A DNA stretch of 64,000 nt from an uncultured Latescibacterota bacterium (GTDB lineage: Bacteria > Latescibacterota > UBA2968), in assembly GCA_958295785.1 (NCBI GenBank), contig OY282377.1, positions 3,254,385 to 3,318,384 on the forward strand, in the 5' to 3' direction. The notes below the pieces were generated by a model. The model saw only the letters and a list, made by a program, of their open reading frames with translations. It was not told the origin of the DNA and ran no database searches. A program made the position numbers and the translations under genes. Numbering within the stretch: position 1 is the stretch's first letter; every line of letters begins with the position of its first letter. Positions 47,215 through 56,406 of this stretch are shown one piece after another.

Positions 47215-49179
47215 ATGTCCATGACCAGCGACCTTCTCATTGCGCCGGGCAAATACTGCGATTCCCTCACGGAATACACCCGGTTCAAAACCCGCGAAGT
47301 CGATATCGGCGGCGTGCCACTCGGCGGGGACAATCCCATTCGCGTGCAGTCGATGACCACGACCGACACAATGGACACCGACGGCACGGTGGCCCAAGCC
47401 ATTCGCATGATCCGCGCCGGGTGTGAATACGTGCGCGTGACAGCACCGAGCCAAAACGAAGCCCGCAACCTCGAAGACATCAAAAAGAAACTTCGGGCCG
47501 CGGGCTACAGCACCCCCTTGGTGGCCGATATTCACTACACCCCGCACGCGGCTGAAATTGCCGCCCGAATTGTGGAAAAAGTGCGCGTGAACCCCGGCAA
47601 TTACGCGGACAAAAAAAAATTCCAGATCATCGAATACACAGACGCGCAATACGCCGAAGAACTCCACCGCATCCGCGACAGATTCGCGCCGTTGGTCAAA
47701 ATCTGCAAGAAATACGGCACGGCCATGCGGATTGGCACCAACCACGGCTCTCTCTCTGACCGCATTATGAGCCGGTATGGGGACACGCCCTTGGGCATGG
47801 TCGAATCGGCCCTCGAGTTTGCGCGAATCTGCCAGGACCTCGACTACCGCGACATCGTATTTTCCATGAAAGCCAGCAACCCCCAAGTGATGGTGCAAGC
47901 CTACCGCCTGCTGGTACACAAAATGATGGCCGAGGGCATGAAGTATCCGCTCCATCTGGGCGTCACAGAAGCCGGCGATGGGAAAGACGGGCGCATCAAA
48001 TCGGCTGTGGGGATCGGCGCGCTGCTCGAAGACGGTTTGGGCGATACCATTCGCGTTTCTCTCACCGAAGCCCCCGAAGCCGAACTCCCTGTGGCGCGAG
48101 CACTCGTGGCCCGCTATGGCAACCGCAGGGATCACGCGCCCATACCGCCCATGGCAGCGTCATCTATCGACCCATTTGCGTACACGCGGCGCGAAACCCG
48201 AGTAATTGAAAAAATCGGCAAGCCCAATGTGCCGGTCGTCATTGCATCGCCCCAAAGCCCCATCACCCCCGAATCCCTCCAACCTTTTGGTTATACCTAC
48301 GACGCCGCGCTCGACAAATGGCATATCGCAGACATGGCGGTTGATTTTATCCACATTGGCGACCGCGCCTTGGATTTTGAACTGCCGGGCACCCTCGGCG
48401 TTATTCAAAATGCCCGCGCTTGGACGCCCGCATCCAATGCCTATCCGATGTTTTCTGCGGATGATTATTTGCAATCCGATCAACGATGCGACTGCATGAC
48501 CTTTGTCTGCGCCGAACTCGCCGAACTCGATGCCCCCCTCATCCGCACGCTCAAAGCCGACCGCAATGCGGTGCTCGTCCTGCAAACCCACAACCCCCAT
48601 GCCATGCCCGAGTTGCGCCGCGCATTTTGCCTGCTCGCAGAACGGGATTGCGACATTCCCGTTGTCATCCGCCGCAGGTATGCCGAGACCGATGAGGTGT
48701 TCATGCTCTACGCCGCCACAGATTGCGGGGGATTGCTCGTGGATGGCTTGGGCGATGGCCTGTGGCTCGAGTCGGATCACACACACGCGGCCCCCCTTAC
48801 CCGCACGGCTTATGGCATTTTGCAAGCCACGCGCACGCGCATCTCCAAAACCGAATACATCTCGTGCCCTTCGTGCGGGCGCACCCTGTTTGACCTGCAA
48901 GAAACAACCGCCCTGATCAGACGCCACACCAACCACCTCAAAGGCGTCAAAATTGGCATTATGGGCTGCATCGTCAACGGGCCGGGGGAAATGGCCGATG
49001 CCGATTACGGGTACGTGGGCAGCGGGCCTGGCAAAATCACGCTCTACAAGGGCAAAGACATCGTCAAACGCAATATCCCCTCAGAAGGCGCGGTTGACGA
49101 ACTGATCGCCCTGATCCGCGAAGGGGGCGATTGGGTCGCGGGAAGAGGGGAGAGGCAAAAGCAACTGAAAGACCTGTAG
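47215..49179 (+). CDS. ispG: 4-hydroxy-3-methylbut-2-enyl diphosphate synthase, long form
   Basis: This 654-residue IspG (GcpE) reduces methylerythritol cyclodiphosphate to HMBPP, the penultimate MEP step, with a 4Fe-4S cluster. The TIM-barrel start has GDNPIRVQSMTTTDTMDTDG, then GCEYVRVTAPSQNEARNL and PLVADIHYTPHAAE. The C-terminal cluster domain has CPSCGRTLFDLQ (Cys pair) and IGIMGCIVNGPGEMADADYG (third Cys and Glu). An extra domain of about 250 residues between them makes it the long type known from Bacteroidota, Chlamydiae and plants, rather than the 360-400 residue type. The start is ATG 47215 (or 47221). It pairs functionally with dxr upstream. Confidence 0.96.
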   Translation: MSMTSDLLIAPGKYCDSLTEYTRFKTREVDIGGVPLGGDNPIRVQSMTTTDTMDTDGTVAQAIRMIRAGCEYVRVTAPSQNEARNLEDIKKKLRAAGYSTPLVADIHYTPHAAEIAARIVEKVRVNPGNYADKKKFQIIEYTDAQYAEELHRIRDRFAPLVKICKKYGTAMRIGTNHGSLSDRIMSRYGDTPLGMVESALEFARICQDLDYRDIVFSMKASNPQVMVQAYRLLVHKMMAEGMKYPLHLGVTEAGDGKDGRIKSAVGIGALLEDGLGDTIRVSLTEAPEAELPVARALVARYGNRRDHAPIPPMAASSIDPFAYTRRETRVIEKIGKPNVPVVIASPQSPITPESLQPFGYTYDAALDKWHIADMAVDFIHIGDRALDFELPGTLGVIQNARAWTPASNAYPMFSADDYLQSDQRCDCMTFVCAELAELDAPLIRTLKADRNAVLVLQTHNPHAMPELRRAFCLLAERDCDIPVVIRRRYAETDEVFMLYAATDCGGLLVDGLGDGLWLESDHTHAAPLTRTAYGILQATRTRISKTEYISCPSCGRTLFDLQETTALIRRHTNHLKGVKIGIMGCIVNGPGEMADADYGYVGSGPGKITLYKGKDIVKRNIPSEGAVDELIALIREGGDWVAGRGERQKQLKDL

Positions 49180-49271
49180 GGGCGCGGCCCCTTACGCGGA
49201 TGAAAGGCGAAAGAGGGGTAGGGCGGCCCTCTCATTTCTTGCGTCTGCCCTCTCACCTTTAGGAGTTCACC

Positions 49272-51056
49272 ATGCCACGCATTCCAGAAACGGTTATCGA
49301 TCAAGTGCGCTTGGCGGCCGATATCGTCGAGGTGGTGGGCAACCACGTCGCGCTGACCCAGCGGGGCAAAAACTTCGTCGGGTTGTGTCCCTTCCACGAC
49401 GATTCCACCCCCTCCTTCAACGTGTCGCAAGACAAGCAGATCTACAAGTGCTTTGCGTGCGGCGCGGGCGGCAATGTCTTTACATTTTTGCGCGACATCG
49501 AAAACATCAGCTTTATCGAAGCGGTTCGCCAACTCGCGGATCGCGTCGGCATTGCCCTGCCCGATGCGAGGCCGGAAAACCCCGAACAGCAACGGGTATT
49601 TGACCAACTCTATCGCGCCAATGAACTCGCGGCCAAATACTTCCACCACATGCTCACGCAGGACAAACGCGCATCTGGCGCGATGGCCTACCTCGCAGAC
49701 CGCGGCATAACCCGCGACCTCATCGACTCGTTTGCACTCGGTTACGCGCCCGATCAGTGGGATGGCTTTTTGCAGGTTGCCACGCGCAGGGGATTCTCGC
49801 CGCAAATTCTCGAGCGCGCGGGCTTGGTCTTGCCCAACAAAAAAGGCGGATTTTACGACCGATTTCGCAATCGGATCACCTTTCCCATCCACGCGGCCAC
49901 CGGGCGGGTGGTCGCTTTTGGCGGTCGCGCACTCGATCCCAACGCGCAAGCCAAATACATCAATTCGCCCGAAACGCCCGTGTACAACAAAAGCGCGACC
50001 CTCTACGGCCTGTGGCGCGACCGAGATGCCATTCGCAAGGCGGGGACCGCACTCCTTGTTGAAGGGTATATGGACCTCATTGCCCTGGCGCAATACGGCA
50101 TTGAAAACGCGGTCGCATCATCGGGCACGGCACTCACGCCCGACCACGCGCGCCTGCTGAGGCGTTACGCGCCCAAAACCATTCTCGTTTTTGACGGAGA
50201 CGCGGCCGGCGCAACCGCGGCCGTGCGCGGGATCGGATCGCTCTTTGAAGAAGGCCTCGAGGTCGGCGTTGTCACCTTGCCCGAAGATCGCGATCCGGAC
50301 AGCTATGTGCGCGCCCAGGGTGCAGAGGATTTTCTGAAGCTCATTGAACGCGCCGCGCCCGCGGTGGATTTTCTCATGCGACAATTTGCCGCGCGAGACG
50401 ACCTTTCCACCATAGACGGTAAAACCCGCACCGCACACGCTATGGCAGCCTTGATCGCCCGCATCAAAGACAATGCGCGCAAACAATTTCTCATCAAAGA
50501 CATCGCCGAAAAACTCGGCTTGGGTGAAGACGTCCTCATTCGCATGGTGCAAACCCAACGCCGCGCGCCATCGCAGAACCGGGCTTCGCGCCCGCAAAAT
50601 GGACAAACCGCCCCCGAATTTGATGCGCGTCCGCGCTACGAGCGCGAATTGCTCACCCTGATGATGCAACATCCCGAAACCGCCGATGCGGTGTTCCGCG
50701 AAATTTCTCCCGACAATTTTACAAACAGCGCGTACAGGCAGATCGCAACGATGATCGCCCGCAACCGCCACGCAAAACAAAGCGCGGAGGCCGCGCACCT
50801 CATCGATCAGTGCGCCGATGATCGCCTCAGCCGCATTTTGACCGACTTGTCTTTGGAAATCGGCATTGCGAATCCCGACATTCAGATTCCAGTAGGGGAT
50901 TATATTCACATGTTTCAACGCAAAAATCTCGACCGCGAACTCGAACAGCTCAAAAGCCAGTTGCGCCAACCGCTCTCTTCCGACGATCTGCGCGCCACGC
51001 TGGAGAAACACCGCCAACTCACCGCACGGCGCAAAGCCATGGTCGAGCCGGAATAA
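49272..51056 (+). CDS. dnaG: DNA primase
   Basis: ATG 49272 follows TAGGAG. The 594-residue protein begins with the CHC2 zinc finger (LCPFHDDSTPSFNVSQDKQI followed by YKCFACGAGG; C-x2-H...C-x2-C). It continues with the primase catalytic core, including the toprim motifs VEGYMDLIAL (Glu) and ILVFDGDAAGATAA (D-x-D). It ends with a helical DnaB-interacting C-terminal domain (about 450-590). It makes RNA primers for chromosome replication. It lies between ispG and a tRNA gene. No rpoD or rpsU is adjacent, so the classical macromolecular synthesis operon is not preserved here. Confidence 0.97.
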   Translation: MPRIPETVIDQVRLAADIVEVVGNHVALTQRGKNFVGLCPFHDDSTPSFNVSQDKQIYKCFACGAGGNVFTFLRDIENISFIEAVRQLADRVGIALPDARPENPEQQRVFDQLYRANELAAKYFHHMLTQDKRASGAMAYLADRGITRDLIDSFALGYAPDQWDGFLQVATRRGFSPQILERAGLVLPNKKGGFYDRFRNRITFPIHAATGRVVAFGGRALDPNAQAKYINSPETPVYNKSATLYGLWRDRDAIRKAGTALLVEGYMDLIALAQYGIENAVASSGTALTPDHARLLRRYAPKTILVFDGDAAGATAAVRGIGSLFEEGLEVGVVTLPEDRDPDSYVRAQGAEDFLKLIERAAPAVDFLMRQFAARDDLSTIDGKTRTAHAMAALIARIKDNARKQFLIKDIAEKLGLGEDVLIRMVQTQRRAPSQNRASRPQNGQTAPEFDARPRYERELLTLMMQHPETADAVFREISPDNFTNSAYRQIATMIARNRHAKQSAEAAHLIDQCADDRLSRILTDLSLEIGIANPDIQIPVGDYIHMFQRKNLDRELEQLKSQLRQPLSSDDLRATLEKHRQLTARRKAMVEPE

Positions 51057-51132
51057 ATACGCAATTTTCGGTTGCACCGCTGGCCTTAGTTCTTTATCTT
51101 TTGCCCCGTGTTGAATTGAAAACCGAATTTTT

Positions 51133-51209
51133 GGGCGCATAGCTCAGTTGGTTAGAGCAACGGACTCATAATCCGTCGGTCCGGGGTTCGAATCCCTGTG
51201 CGCCCACCA
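51133..51209 (+). tRNA. tRNA with CAT anticodon (Met, or Ile2 with lysidine)
   Basis: The 77-nt sequence folds as a cloverleaf: acceptor GGGCGCA/TGCGCCC, D-arm TAGCTCAGTTGGTTAGAGC, anticodon stem ACGGA/TCCGT around CTCATAA (anticodon CAT), TCCGGGGTTCGAATCCC-type T-arm, and encoded CCA. It lacks initiator features (the first pair G-C is matched), so it is elongator Met or tRNA-Ile(CAU); the sequence alone does not settle which. Confidence 0.95.
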
Positions 51210-51275
51210 TTCTAAATCATCCGGTGATCAGCAGCGAGGTCGCCGTTATTTTTTTCTATGTAGAGGGGGTTGCGC

Positions 51276-51581
51276 GTGCAAACCGTCACCAAAGCGAACT
51301 TGACGAAACTACTCGCAGATGAAATGAATTGCCAGACCACGATGTCCAAACAGGTCGTCGATATACTCTTCGAAACCCTCGCAGACGCCATTATGGAGGG
51401 CGAACGAATCGAAATTCGAGGCTTTGGCAGTTGGGAGGTCAAACGCACCAATGCCCGCCCCCGTGCGCGAAATCCCCGAACGGGTGACGAAGTTTTTGTG
51501 CCCGCCCGCCGCAAAGTGGGGTTCAAACCCGGCAAAATCCTGCGAGACGCCCTCTCAACACCCCTCACAGACCTCGAATAA
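51276..51581 (+). CDS. HU/IHF-family DNA-binding protein
   Basis: GTG 51276 has AGAGGGGG at proper distance; an in-frame TTG at 51270 would abut it. The 101-residue protein starts VTKANLTKLLADEMNC and has the beta-arm signature IEIRGFGSWEVKRTNARPRA followed by RNPRTGDEVFVPARRKVGFK with PGKILRDAL. It wraps or bends DNA as a dimer. The G-F-G-S-[WF]-x-[VL]-x-x-R-x-A-R-x-G/R-R-N-P motif is complete and closer to IHF-beta than to HU, but the exact subgroup is open. A clean terminator follows at 51605. Confidence 0.93.
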   Translation: MQTVTKANLTKLLADEMNCQTTMSKQVVDILFETLADAIMEGERIEIRGFGSWEVKRTNARPRARNPRTGDEVFVPARRKVGFKPGKILRDALSTPLTDLE

Positions 51582-51604
51582 CGAGACAGCCAAAAAAAAT
51601 AATA

Positions 51605-51640
51605 AAAATACCGCAACAGATTTGTTGCGGTATTTTGCTT
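51605..51640 (+). terminator. Rho-independent terminator of the HU/IHF gene
   Basis: AAATACCGCAAC and GTTGCGGTATTT pair perfectly around AGATTT; T-run after the stem and A-run before it make it bidirectional in principle. Confidence 0.9.
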
Positions 51641-51786
51641 AATTCTCGGATAAGAAACAAGCCAGTTGACTGCGAAAAGGGAGCATTTTTTTGTCACTTT
51701 TCATGGAAATGCCTTTTGTTCAACCCTTTGTTTTTTAACCAAAATCCCAGCCGGAAATTACAGGTTCTCACACTGAAAAATCAACG

Positions 51787-53331
51787 ATGACATTTGACCT
51801 TCTCATTCGCAATGGCACGGTCGTAGATGGCACGGGCCAAGCCCCTGGTTTTCGGGCCGATGTCGGCATTTGCGGGGATCGCGTCGAAGCCCTCGGCGAT
51901 CTGTCCATGTGCAAGGCCAATGCCGCGATTGACGCAGCGGGACAGATCGTTTGCCCCGGATTTATCGACGTGCATGTCCACTCGGAAATCGGCCTGTTGA
52001 CGGGCGTTCACCGCTTTGCCGAGGTGCAGCAGGGGATCACCACGCAACTGTTGGCACCCGATGGGTTTGGCTGGACGGGGCTATCGCCCAAACGCACACG
52101 CGAATTGTGGACTTACACGCGCTTTTCTATCGGCGAGGTCGATATCCCACTCGGCTGGCAAACGCCGGAAGATTATCTGTCACTTTTTCCCGACAACAGC
52201 GCGGCCAATGTGTATCCACAAGTTCCGCACTGCGCCATTCGCTTGGCTGCATGCGGTTGGGATGCGCGCCCGGCAACAGATGATGAAATCGGCCAGATGG
52301 TCGATCTCACGCGCCAATGGATGGACGCGGGCGCAGGCGCGCTCAACTTGGGCCTCGATTATCAGCCCAGCGCCAACGCGGACTTCCGCGAACTCGTTGC
52401 CCTTTGCAAAGTCGCCGCAGAATACGGCGGCATATACGCAGCCCATGCGCGCTATCACACCATCGGGCGCGTCGCCGCCTGGGAAGAAACAATCGCTCTG
52501 TCCCGCGCTACAAACATCCCGGTTCACATCTCGCACGAGCGCGTCAATGACGAAAACGCGGACCTGCTCGAAAAAATTGATCGCGAAGATATCGACCTCA
52601 CCTTTGAATCCTATCTCTACCCAGCCGGCATGACCCATCTGTACATGATGTTGCCCATGAAATTTCAGACAGGCAGTCCAGACCAAGTCAACCGCCGCCT
52701 CAAAGACCCGGCAGTGCGCGCCGAGTCCATTGCCGAATTGCAAAAATGGCTCGGACGCGGAGACCAAATCGTCGGGTACACCGCATCCGGCAATGGCACG
52801 GGTCAACGCCTGTGCGACCTCGCGGCAAAGGCCAACACATCTATCGCTGCTTTTGCTTATGATCTGATTTTGCGAGAACGCGAGTACCATTCGGTTATTT
52901 TTCCCTGGCAAGTTGATGCGGAAGAAGCCGAACGGACCGTGACGCGCACAGCCACCCACCCGAGGATGATGATTGCCAGCGATGGCATTTTTAATATTCC
53001 GCATCCGCATCCGCGGGGGTTCGGCTGTTTTGCGCGCATATTGGGCCATTTTGTGCGCGAGCGAAAGTTGCTCACGATGGAAGAAGCCATCTACAAAATG
53101 AGTGGTTTTCCCGCACGGCGTTTCAACATTCCCGACCGCGGCGAACTCGCAGCCGGAAAAGCCGCCGATCTCGTTGTTTTTGATCCCGATACAGTGGCGG
53201 CAAAATCCACTTTTGAAAATCCAACACGGCCCCCAACAGGCATCTCGCACGTCGTTGTCAACGGTCAATCCGTCATTGCCAACGGAGAACCCACAGGCGT
53301 GTTTCCCGGCCAAGTGCTCCGAAAAAAATAG
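51787..53331 (+). CDS. N-acyl-D-amino-acid deacylase (D-aminoacylase-type amidohydrolase)
   Basis: The 514-residue protein is an amidohydrolase: FDLLIRNGTVVDGTGQAPGF and IVCPGFIDVHVHSE (the H-x-H metal motif) near the start, YAAHARYHT with a further His, VHISHERV, and the C-terminal strand block NIPDRGELAAGKAADLVVFD. This set is typical of D-aminoacylase and N-acyl-D-glutamate deacylase enzymes, which free D-amino acids from N-acyl forms. Related dihydroorotase or dihydropyrimidinase activity is less likely given the length and the HERVNDEN region. No signal peptide. It is probably monocistronic; a new promoter follows 10 bp after its stop. Confidence 0.85.
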   Translation: MTFDLLIRNGTVVDGTGQAPGFRADVGICGDRVEALGDLSMCKANAAIDAAGQIVCPGFIDVHVHSEIGLLTGVHRFAEVQQGITTQLLAPDGFGWTGLSPKRTRELWTYTRFSIGEVDIPLGWQTPEDYLSLFPDNSAANVYPQVPHCAIRLAACGWDARPATDDEIGQMVDLTRQWMDAGAGALNLGLDYQPSANADFRELVALCKVAAEYGGIYAAHARYHTIGRVAAWEETIALSRATNIPVHISHERVNDENADLLEKIDREDIDLTFESYLYPAGMTHLYMMLPMKFQTGSPDQVNRRLKDPAVRAESIAELQKWLGRGDQIVGYTASGNGTGQRLCDLAAKANTSIAAFAYDLILREREYHSVIFPWQVDAEEAERTVTRTATHPRMMIASDGIFNIPHPHPRGFGCFARILGHFVRERKLLTMEEAIYKMSGFPARRFNIPDRGELAAGKAADLVVFDPDTVAAKSTFENPTRPPTGISHVVVNGQSVIANGEPTGVFPGQVLRKK

Positions 53332-53340
53332 AAACTCGCC

Positions 53341-53369
53341 TTGTCAAAAACGTCAAAGCTGAGTATATT
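53341..53369 (+). promoter_or_regulatory. Sigma-70 type promoter
   Basis: TTGTCA (53341-53346) and TATATT (53364-53369) with 17-bp spacing, 48 bp before ATG 53417. Confidence 0.7.
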
Positions 53370-53416
53370 TTTTAGCCAACAGACCACCAACACCCAAACG
53401 AGCAAGGAAAAACGCA

Positions 53417-54193
53417 ATGTTTGATGCGAATGACATCAAACGCAAACTGGGAGACACATTTACAGAAGATCAAATCCAAACCCTCACCGAGGTATTGCGC
53501 GAAGGATACGTCGGCCTAGCGACCTCAATTGATATGCGAGATCTCAAGGATGCTGTCAAAGACCTCGCCATTGCCCAAGCGCGTTCCGAAGAACGGCTCG
53601 ACCGCATTGAGGCGGCTATCGAGAAACTCACCGCTGCACAAATCCGTTCTGAAAAACGCCTTGACCGCGTGGAAGAACGGCTCGACCGCATTGAGGCGGC
53701 TATCGAGAAACTCACTGTTGCCCAAATCTGTTCCGAAGAACGGCTCGACACTTTGACGGAACGGCTCGATACCTTGGTCAAAGAACACGGTAAAACCCGC
53801 ACGCAACTCGGTGGACTCGCTATGACAGTGGGTTATACCCTCGAAAATGCGGCCTATCGCGCACTGCCTGTACTCCTTAAGGCCGATTATGGAATCGAGA
53901 TTCAGGATAGACTGATTCGCACCTACCTCACGGATGACAAAAAACGTTCTCTCGAGGTGAACATCTTTGGCAAAGGGCTGAAAAATGGGCGAGAAGTGGT
54001 CATCCTCGGGGAAAGCAAAAGCCAGTTGTCCGCAAAGCATATCAATCGCTTTATTTCGACCAGGCTGTATCACTTAAAACCGCTATTTGGCGAGGTCTTG
54101 CCCGTCCTCGTGACGCATATGATTTCATCGGAAGGCGTTGCAGCTTATGCAAAAGAACAGGGCATTGCCTTGTATTATTCCTATCAATTCTAA
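53417..54193 (+). CDS. Coiled-coil protein with DUF3782/PD-(D/E)XK nuclease-like domain
   Basis: The 258-residue product has a coiled-coil first half in which RLDRIEAAIEKLT-AQI is repeated twice (53600-53730), followed by GYTLENAAYRALPVLLKADY and a nuclease-like core: LEVNIFGKGLKNGREVVILG then ESKSQLSAKHINRFIS. E-V-N...G-E-S-K matches the D/E-x(n)-[DE]-x-K active-site layout of the PD-(D/E)XK fold, as described for DUF3782 proteins. Such genes are frequent, often multi-copy, in cyanobacteria and candidate phyla; their targets are unknown. The DNA duplicated in the coiled coil is nearly identical, pointing to recent expansion. It has its own promoter and a palindrome downstream. Confidence 0.75.
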   Translation: MFDANDIKRKLGDTFTEDQIQTLTEVLREGYVGLATSIDMRDLKDAVKDLAIAQARSEERLDRIEAAIEKLTAAQIRSEKRLDRVEERLDRIEAAIEKLTVAQICSEERLDTLTERLDTLVKEHGKTRTQLGGLAMTVGYTLENAAYRALPVLLKADYGIEIQDRLIRTYLTDDKKRSLEVNIFGKGLKNGREVVILGESKSQLSAKHINRFISTRLYHLKPLFGEVLPVLVTHMISSEGVAAYAKEQGIALYYSYQF

Positions 54194-54214
54194 TGCCCAT
54201 CGATTCACAATGTG

Positions 54215-54246
54215 CAGGCTCCGACCATATCTCGGGACGGAGCCTG
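54215..54246. terminator. Inverted repeat after the DUF3782 gene
   Basis: CAGGCTCCG (54215-54223) and CGGAGCCTG (54238-54246) form a perfect 9-bp stem. No T-run follows, so termination is only a possibility. Confidence 0.4.
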
Positions 54247-54322
54247 TCGTGTGTCTGATGGTCAGGGATCGGACCATCCAGCCTTGGGATGGGTAGGGTG
54301 ACTGACCACTGACCGCTTTTTT

Positions 54323-55096
54323 ATGCCCATTCAACTACAAATCTGCGCCACGGCCGACGGAGTGGCGCGAACCGCTGCATCGGAAATCGCCGAACTCATT
54401 CGCCGAAAGCCCCATGCCGTGCTCGGTCTATCGAGCGGCGCGACTCCGGTGAAAACCTATTCCGAACTCATCCGCGCCAATCGGGATGGCCTGGGCTTTG
54501 CGCGCCTGACCACCTTTAATCTCGACGAGTACCGAGGGCTGGAGGCCGGGCACTGCCAAAGCTATCGCCATTTTATGAACCACATATTTTTTGCCCATAC
54601 GGATATTCGACTTTGGAACACGCATATTCCCAATGGCGTGGCGGTTGATCCCAAATGCGAGTGCCGCGCTTTTGAAGCCAAAATTCGCGCGTGTGGGGGC
54701 GTGGATTTGTGGTTGCTCGGCATGGGGCGCAACGGACATATTGCTTTTAACGAACCCGGCAGTTCGCCGGATTCTCGCACCCGTCTGGTCGATCTGACAG
54801 AAGACACGCTGGCAACCAACAGCCGTTTTTTCGCGCATCTCGACGATGTGCCCAAACAGGCCCTCACCGTGGGTATTGCCACCATTTGCGACGCCAAACG
54901 CATTCTCCTTTTGGCAACCGGTCAGAGCAAAGCCCGAGCCATTGCCCGCGCAGTTCAGGGTCCTCTACATCCCGACTGTCCGGCGAGCTTTTTACAGGCG
55001 CATCCCGATTGCACGTTTATTCTCGACAGCGAAGCCGCGTCTGGCCTCAATTTATCGGAAATCAGCCATCGGTCCCGCCGCGCCACCGCCGACTGA
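54323..55096 (+). CDS. nagB: Glucosamine-6-phosphate deaminase
   Basis: The 257-residue protein shows the NagB blocks: VLGLSSGATPVKTYSELIR (phosphate loop), LTTFNLDEYRGLEAGHCQSY with the catalytic Asp, LLGMGRNGHIAFNEPGSS with the catalytic Asp/His region, and VGIATICDAKRILLLATGQS near the end. It converts glucosamine 6-phosphate to fructose 6-phosphate and ammonia in amino-sugar use. The length is normal. The start is ATG 54323, without a strong ribosome site. No nagA lies beside it, but the D-aminoacylase gene upstream belongs to the same amidohydrolase superfamily as nagA. Confidence 0.93.
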   Translation: MPIQLQICATADGVARTAASEIAELIRRKPHAVLGLSSGATPVKTYSELIRANRDGLGFARLTTFNLDEYRGLEAGHCQSYRHFMNHIFFAHTDIRLWNTHIPNGVAVDPKCECRAFEAKIRACGGVDLWLLGMGRNGHIAFNEPGSSPDSRTRLVDLTEDTLATNSRFFAHLDDVPKQALTVGIATICDAKRILLLATGQSKARAIARAVQGPLHPDCPASFLQAHPDCTFILDSEAASGLNLSEISHRSRRATAD

Positions 55097-55113
55097 GGAC
55101 CTCTAACCACAAC

Positions 55114-55140
55114 GGGCGGGCACGGGAGCATCGCCCCTGC
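55114..55140. repeat. Palindromic intergenic repeat unit
   Basis: GGGCGGGCAC...CATCGCCCCTGC with two departures from consensus, between nagB and leuB; a CTAACCACTGACCGCTG heptamer-type remnant follows. Confidence 0.75.
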
Positions 55141-55229
55141 GTTCTGGTGTCTCGCTTTTGCGTGTGGGCGTGCGGGGAGGGGACTAACCACTGACCGCTG
55201 TTTTCCACACTTTTTTGAAAGGTTTGCCC

Positions 55230-56327
55230 ATGAAAAAAACTCTCGCCGTGCTCGAAGGCGACGGCATTGGTCCTGAAATTATGCGCGAAGGCATCAAAGC
55301 CCTTCGCACCATTGAAAAAAAATTCGACCACGAATTTGTGATCGAACACGCGCCCTTTGGCGCGCGGGCTTATTTTGATGAAGGCAGTCCGTTTCCCGAT
55401 CAAACAAAAGCGATCTGCGACCGGGCAGACGCCATCATCAAAGGGCCTGTGGGGCTCTCGCTTGAAGAAATGAACAAAATCCCGCCCGAATCAAGCCCAG
55501 AACTCGGCGCGATCCTGCCGTTGCGAAAGCGATTCAACACCTATGCCAACTACCGCCCGATCCGATTGCCCAAATCCCTCGCATCATTCTCGCCCTTGCG
55601 CGACAGCGTCATCAAAGACGGGATTGACATTCTCATGATTCGGGAACTCGTGGGCGGCATTTATTTTGGCGACAAAGAAGAAGGCGCCGCCACCGGCATG
55701 AAATACGCGCGTGACGACTGCATTTACACCGAAGAACAAGTGCGTGCCATTGGCAAAATTGCATTTGACGAAGCCCGCCGCTTGGGCGCCACCTTGACCC
55801 ATGTTCACAAAGCCAATGTGCTGGCGACCTCGCGGTTTTGGAATGCCATCATCGAAGATATGGCAAAAGAATGCGCCGATGTCGAATGCGTCTCCATCCT
55901 CGTGGATAACGCGGCTTTTCAACTCGTCAAAAATCCCACGCAATTCAACGGCGTCATGCTTCTCGAAAATATGCAGGGCGATATTCTCACAGATCAGGCG
56001 GGCGGCCTGCTCGGGTCTTTGGGCCTGATGCCTTCGGCGTGTATTGGTCCTGAAAAAGGCTATGTCGAACCCGCGCACGGGTCTGCCCCGGACATTGCCG
56101 GTCAAAACATCGCCAATCCCTATTCCATGATTGGCAGCATTGCATTTCTCTTGGACAAATGCCTGGGCCTCAAAGAAGAATCCGACGCCTTGTGGAACGC
56201 GATGTTCGACATTCTCGAACGGGGATATGCCACTTCCGAACTCGCCGGAGAAACCACCGATCCCAAAAACGTGCTCTCCACCCGCGACTTTGGGGATATG
56301 GTCGTGGACATTTTGAGTCAGTCGTAA
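55230..56327 (+). CDS. leuB: 3-isopropylmalate dehydrogenase
   Basis: ATG 55230 has GAAAGG 8 bp before it and gives 365 residues; a TTG 15 bp upstream is in frame. LAVLEGDGIGPEIMREGIKA starts the beta-decarboxylating dehydrogenase fold. LPLRKRFNTYANYRPIRLPK and IRELVGGIYFGDKEEG are the LeuB substrate blocks, and MLLENMQGDILTDQAGGLLG followed by SLGLMPSA and EPAHGSAPDIAGQNIANP complete the family signature. It oxidises and decarboxylates 3-isopropylmalate in leucine synthesis. The stretch usually reading V-D-A-x-A-M is VDNAAFQLV, a small change at the substrate pocket; a related malate or tartrate dehydrogenase cannot be excluded. No other leu genes are next to it. Confidence 0.85.
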   Translation: MKKTLAVLEGDGIGPEIMREGIKALRTIEKKFDHEFVIEHAPFGARAYFDEGSPFPDQTKAICDRADAIIKGPVGLSLEEMNKIPPESSPELGAILPLRKRFNTYANYRPIRLPKSLASFSPLRDSVIKDGIDILMIRELVGGIYFGDKEEGAATGMKYARDDCIYTEEQVRAIGKIAFDEARRLGATLTHVHKANVLATSRFWNAIIEDMAKECADVECVSILVDNAAFQLVKNPTQFNGVMLLENMQGDILTDQAGGLLGSLGLMPSACIGPEKGYVEPAHGSAPDIAGQNIANPYSMIGSIAFLLDKCLGLKEESDALWNAMFDILERGYATSELAGETTDPKNVLSTRDFGDMVVDILSQS

Positions 56328-56406
56328 AAAGGCATAACGAATAGACGAATCCCACGTTCCGCCAATTCACACCCTGTCAATTCAAACCGTTTTAAGGAGA
56401 TTTTCC

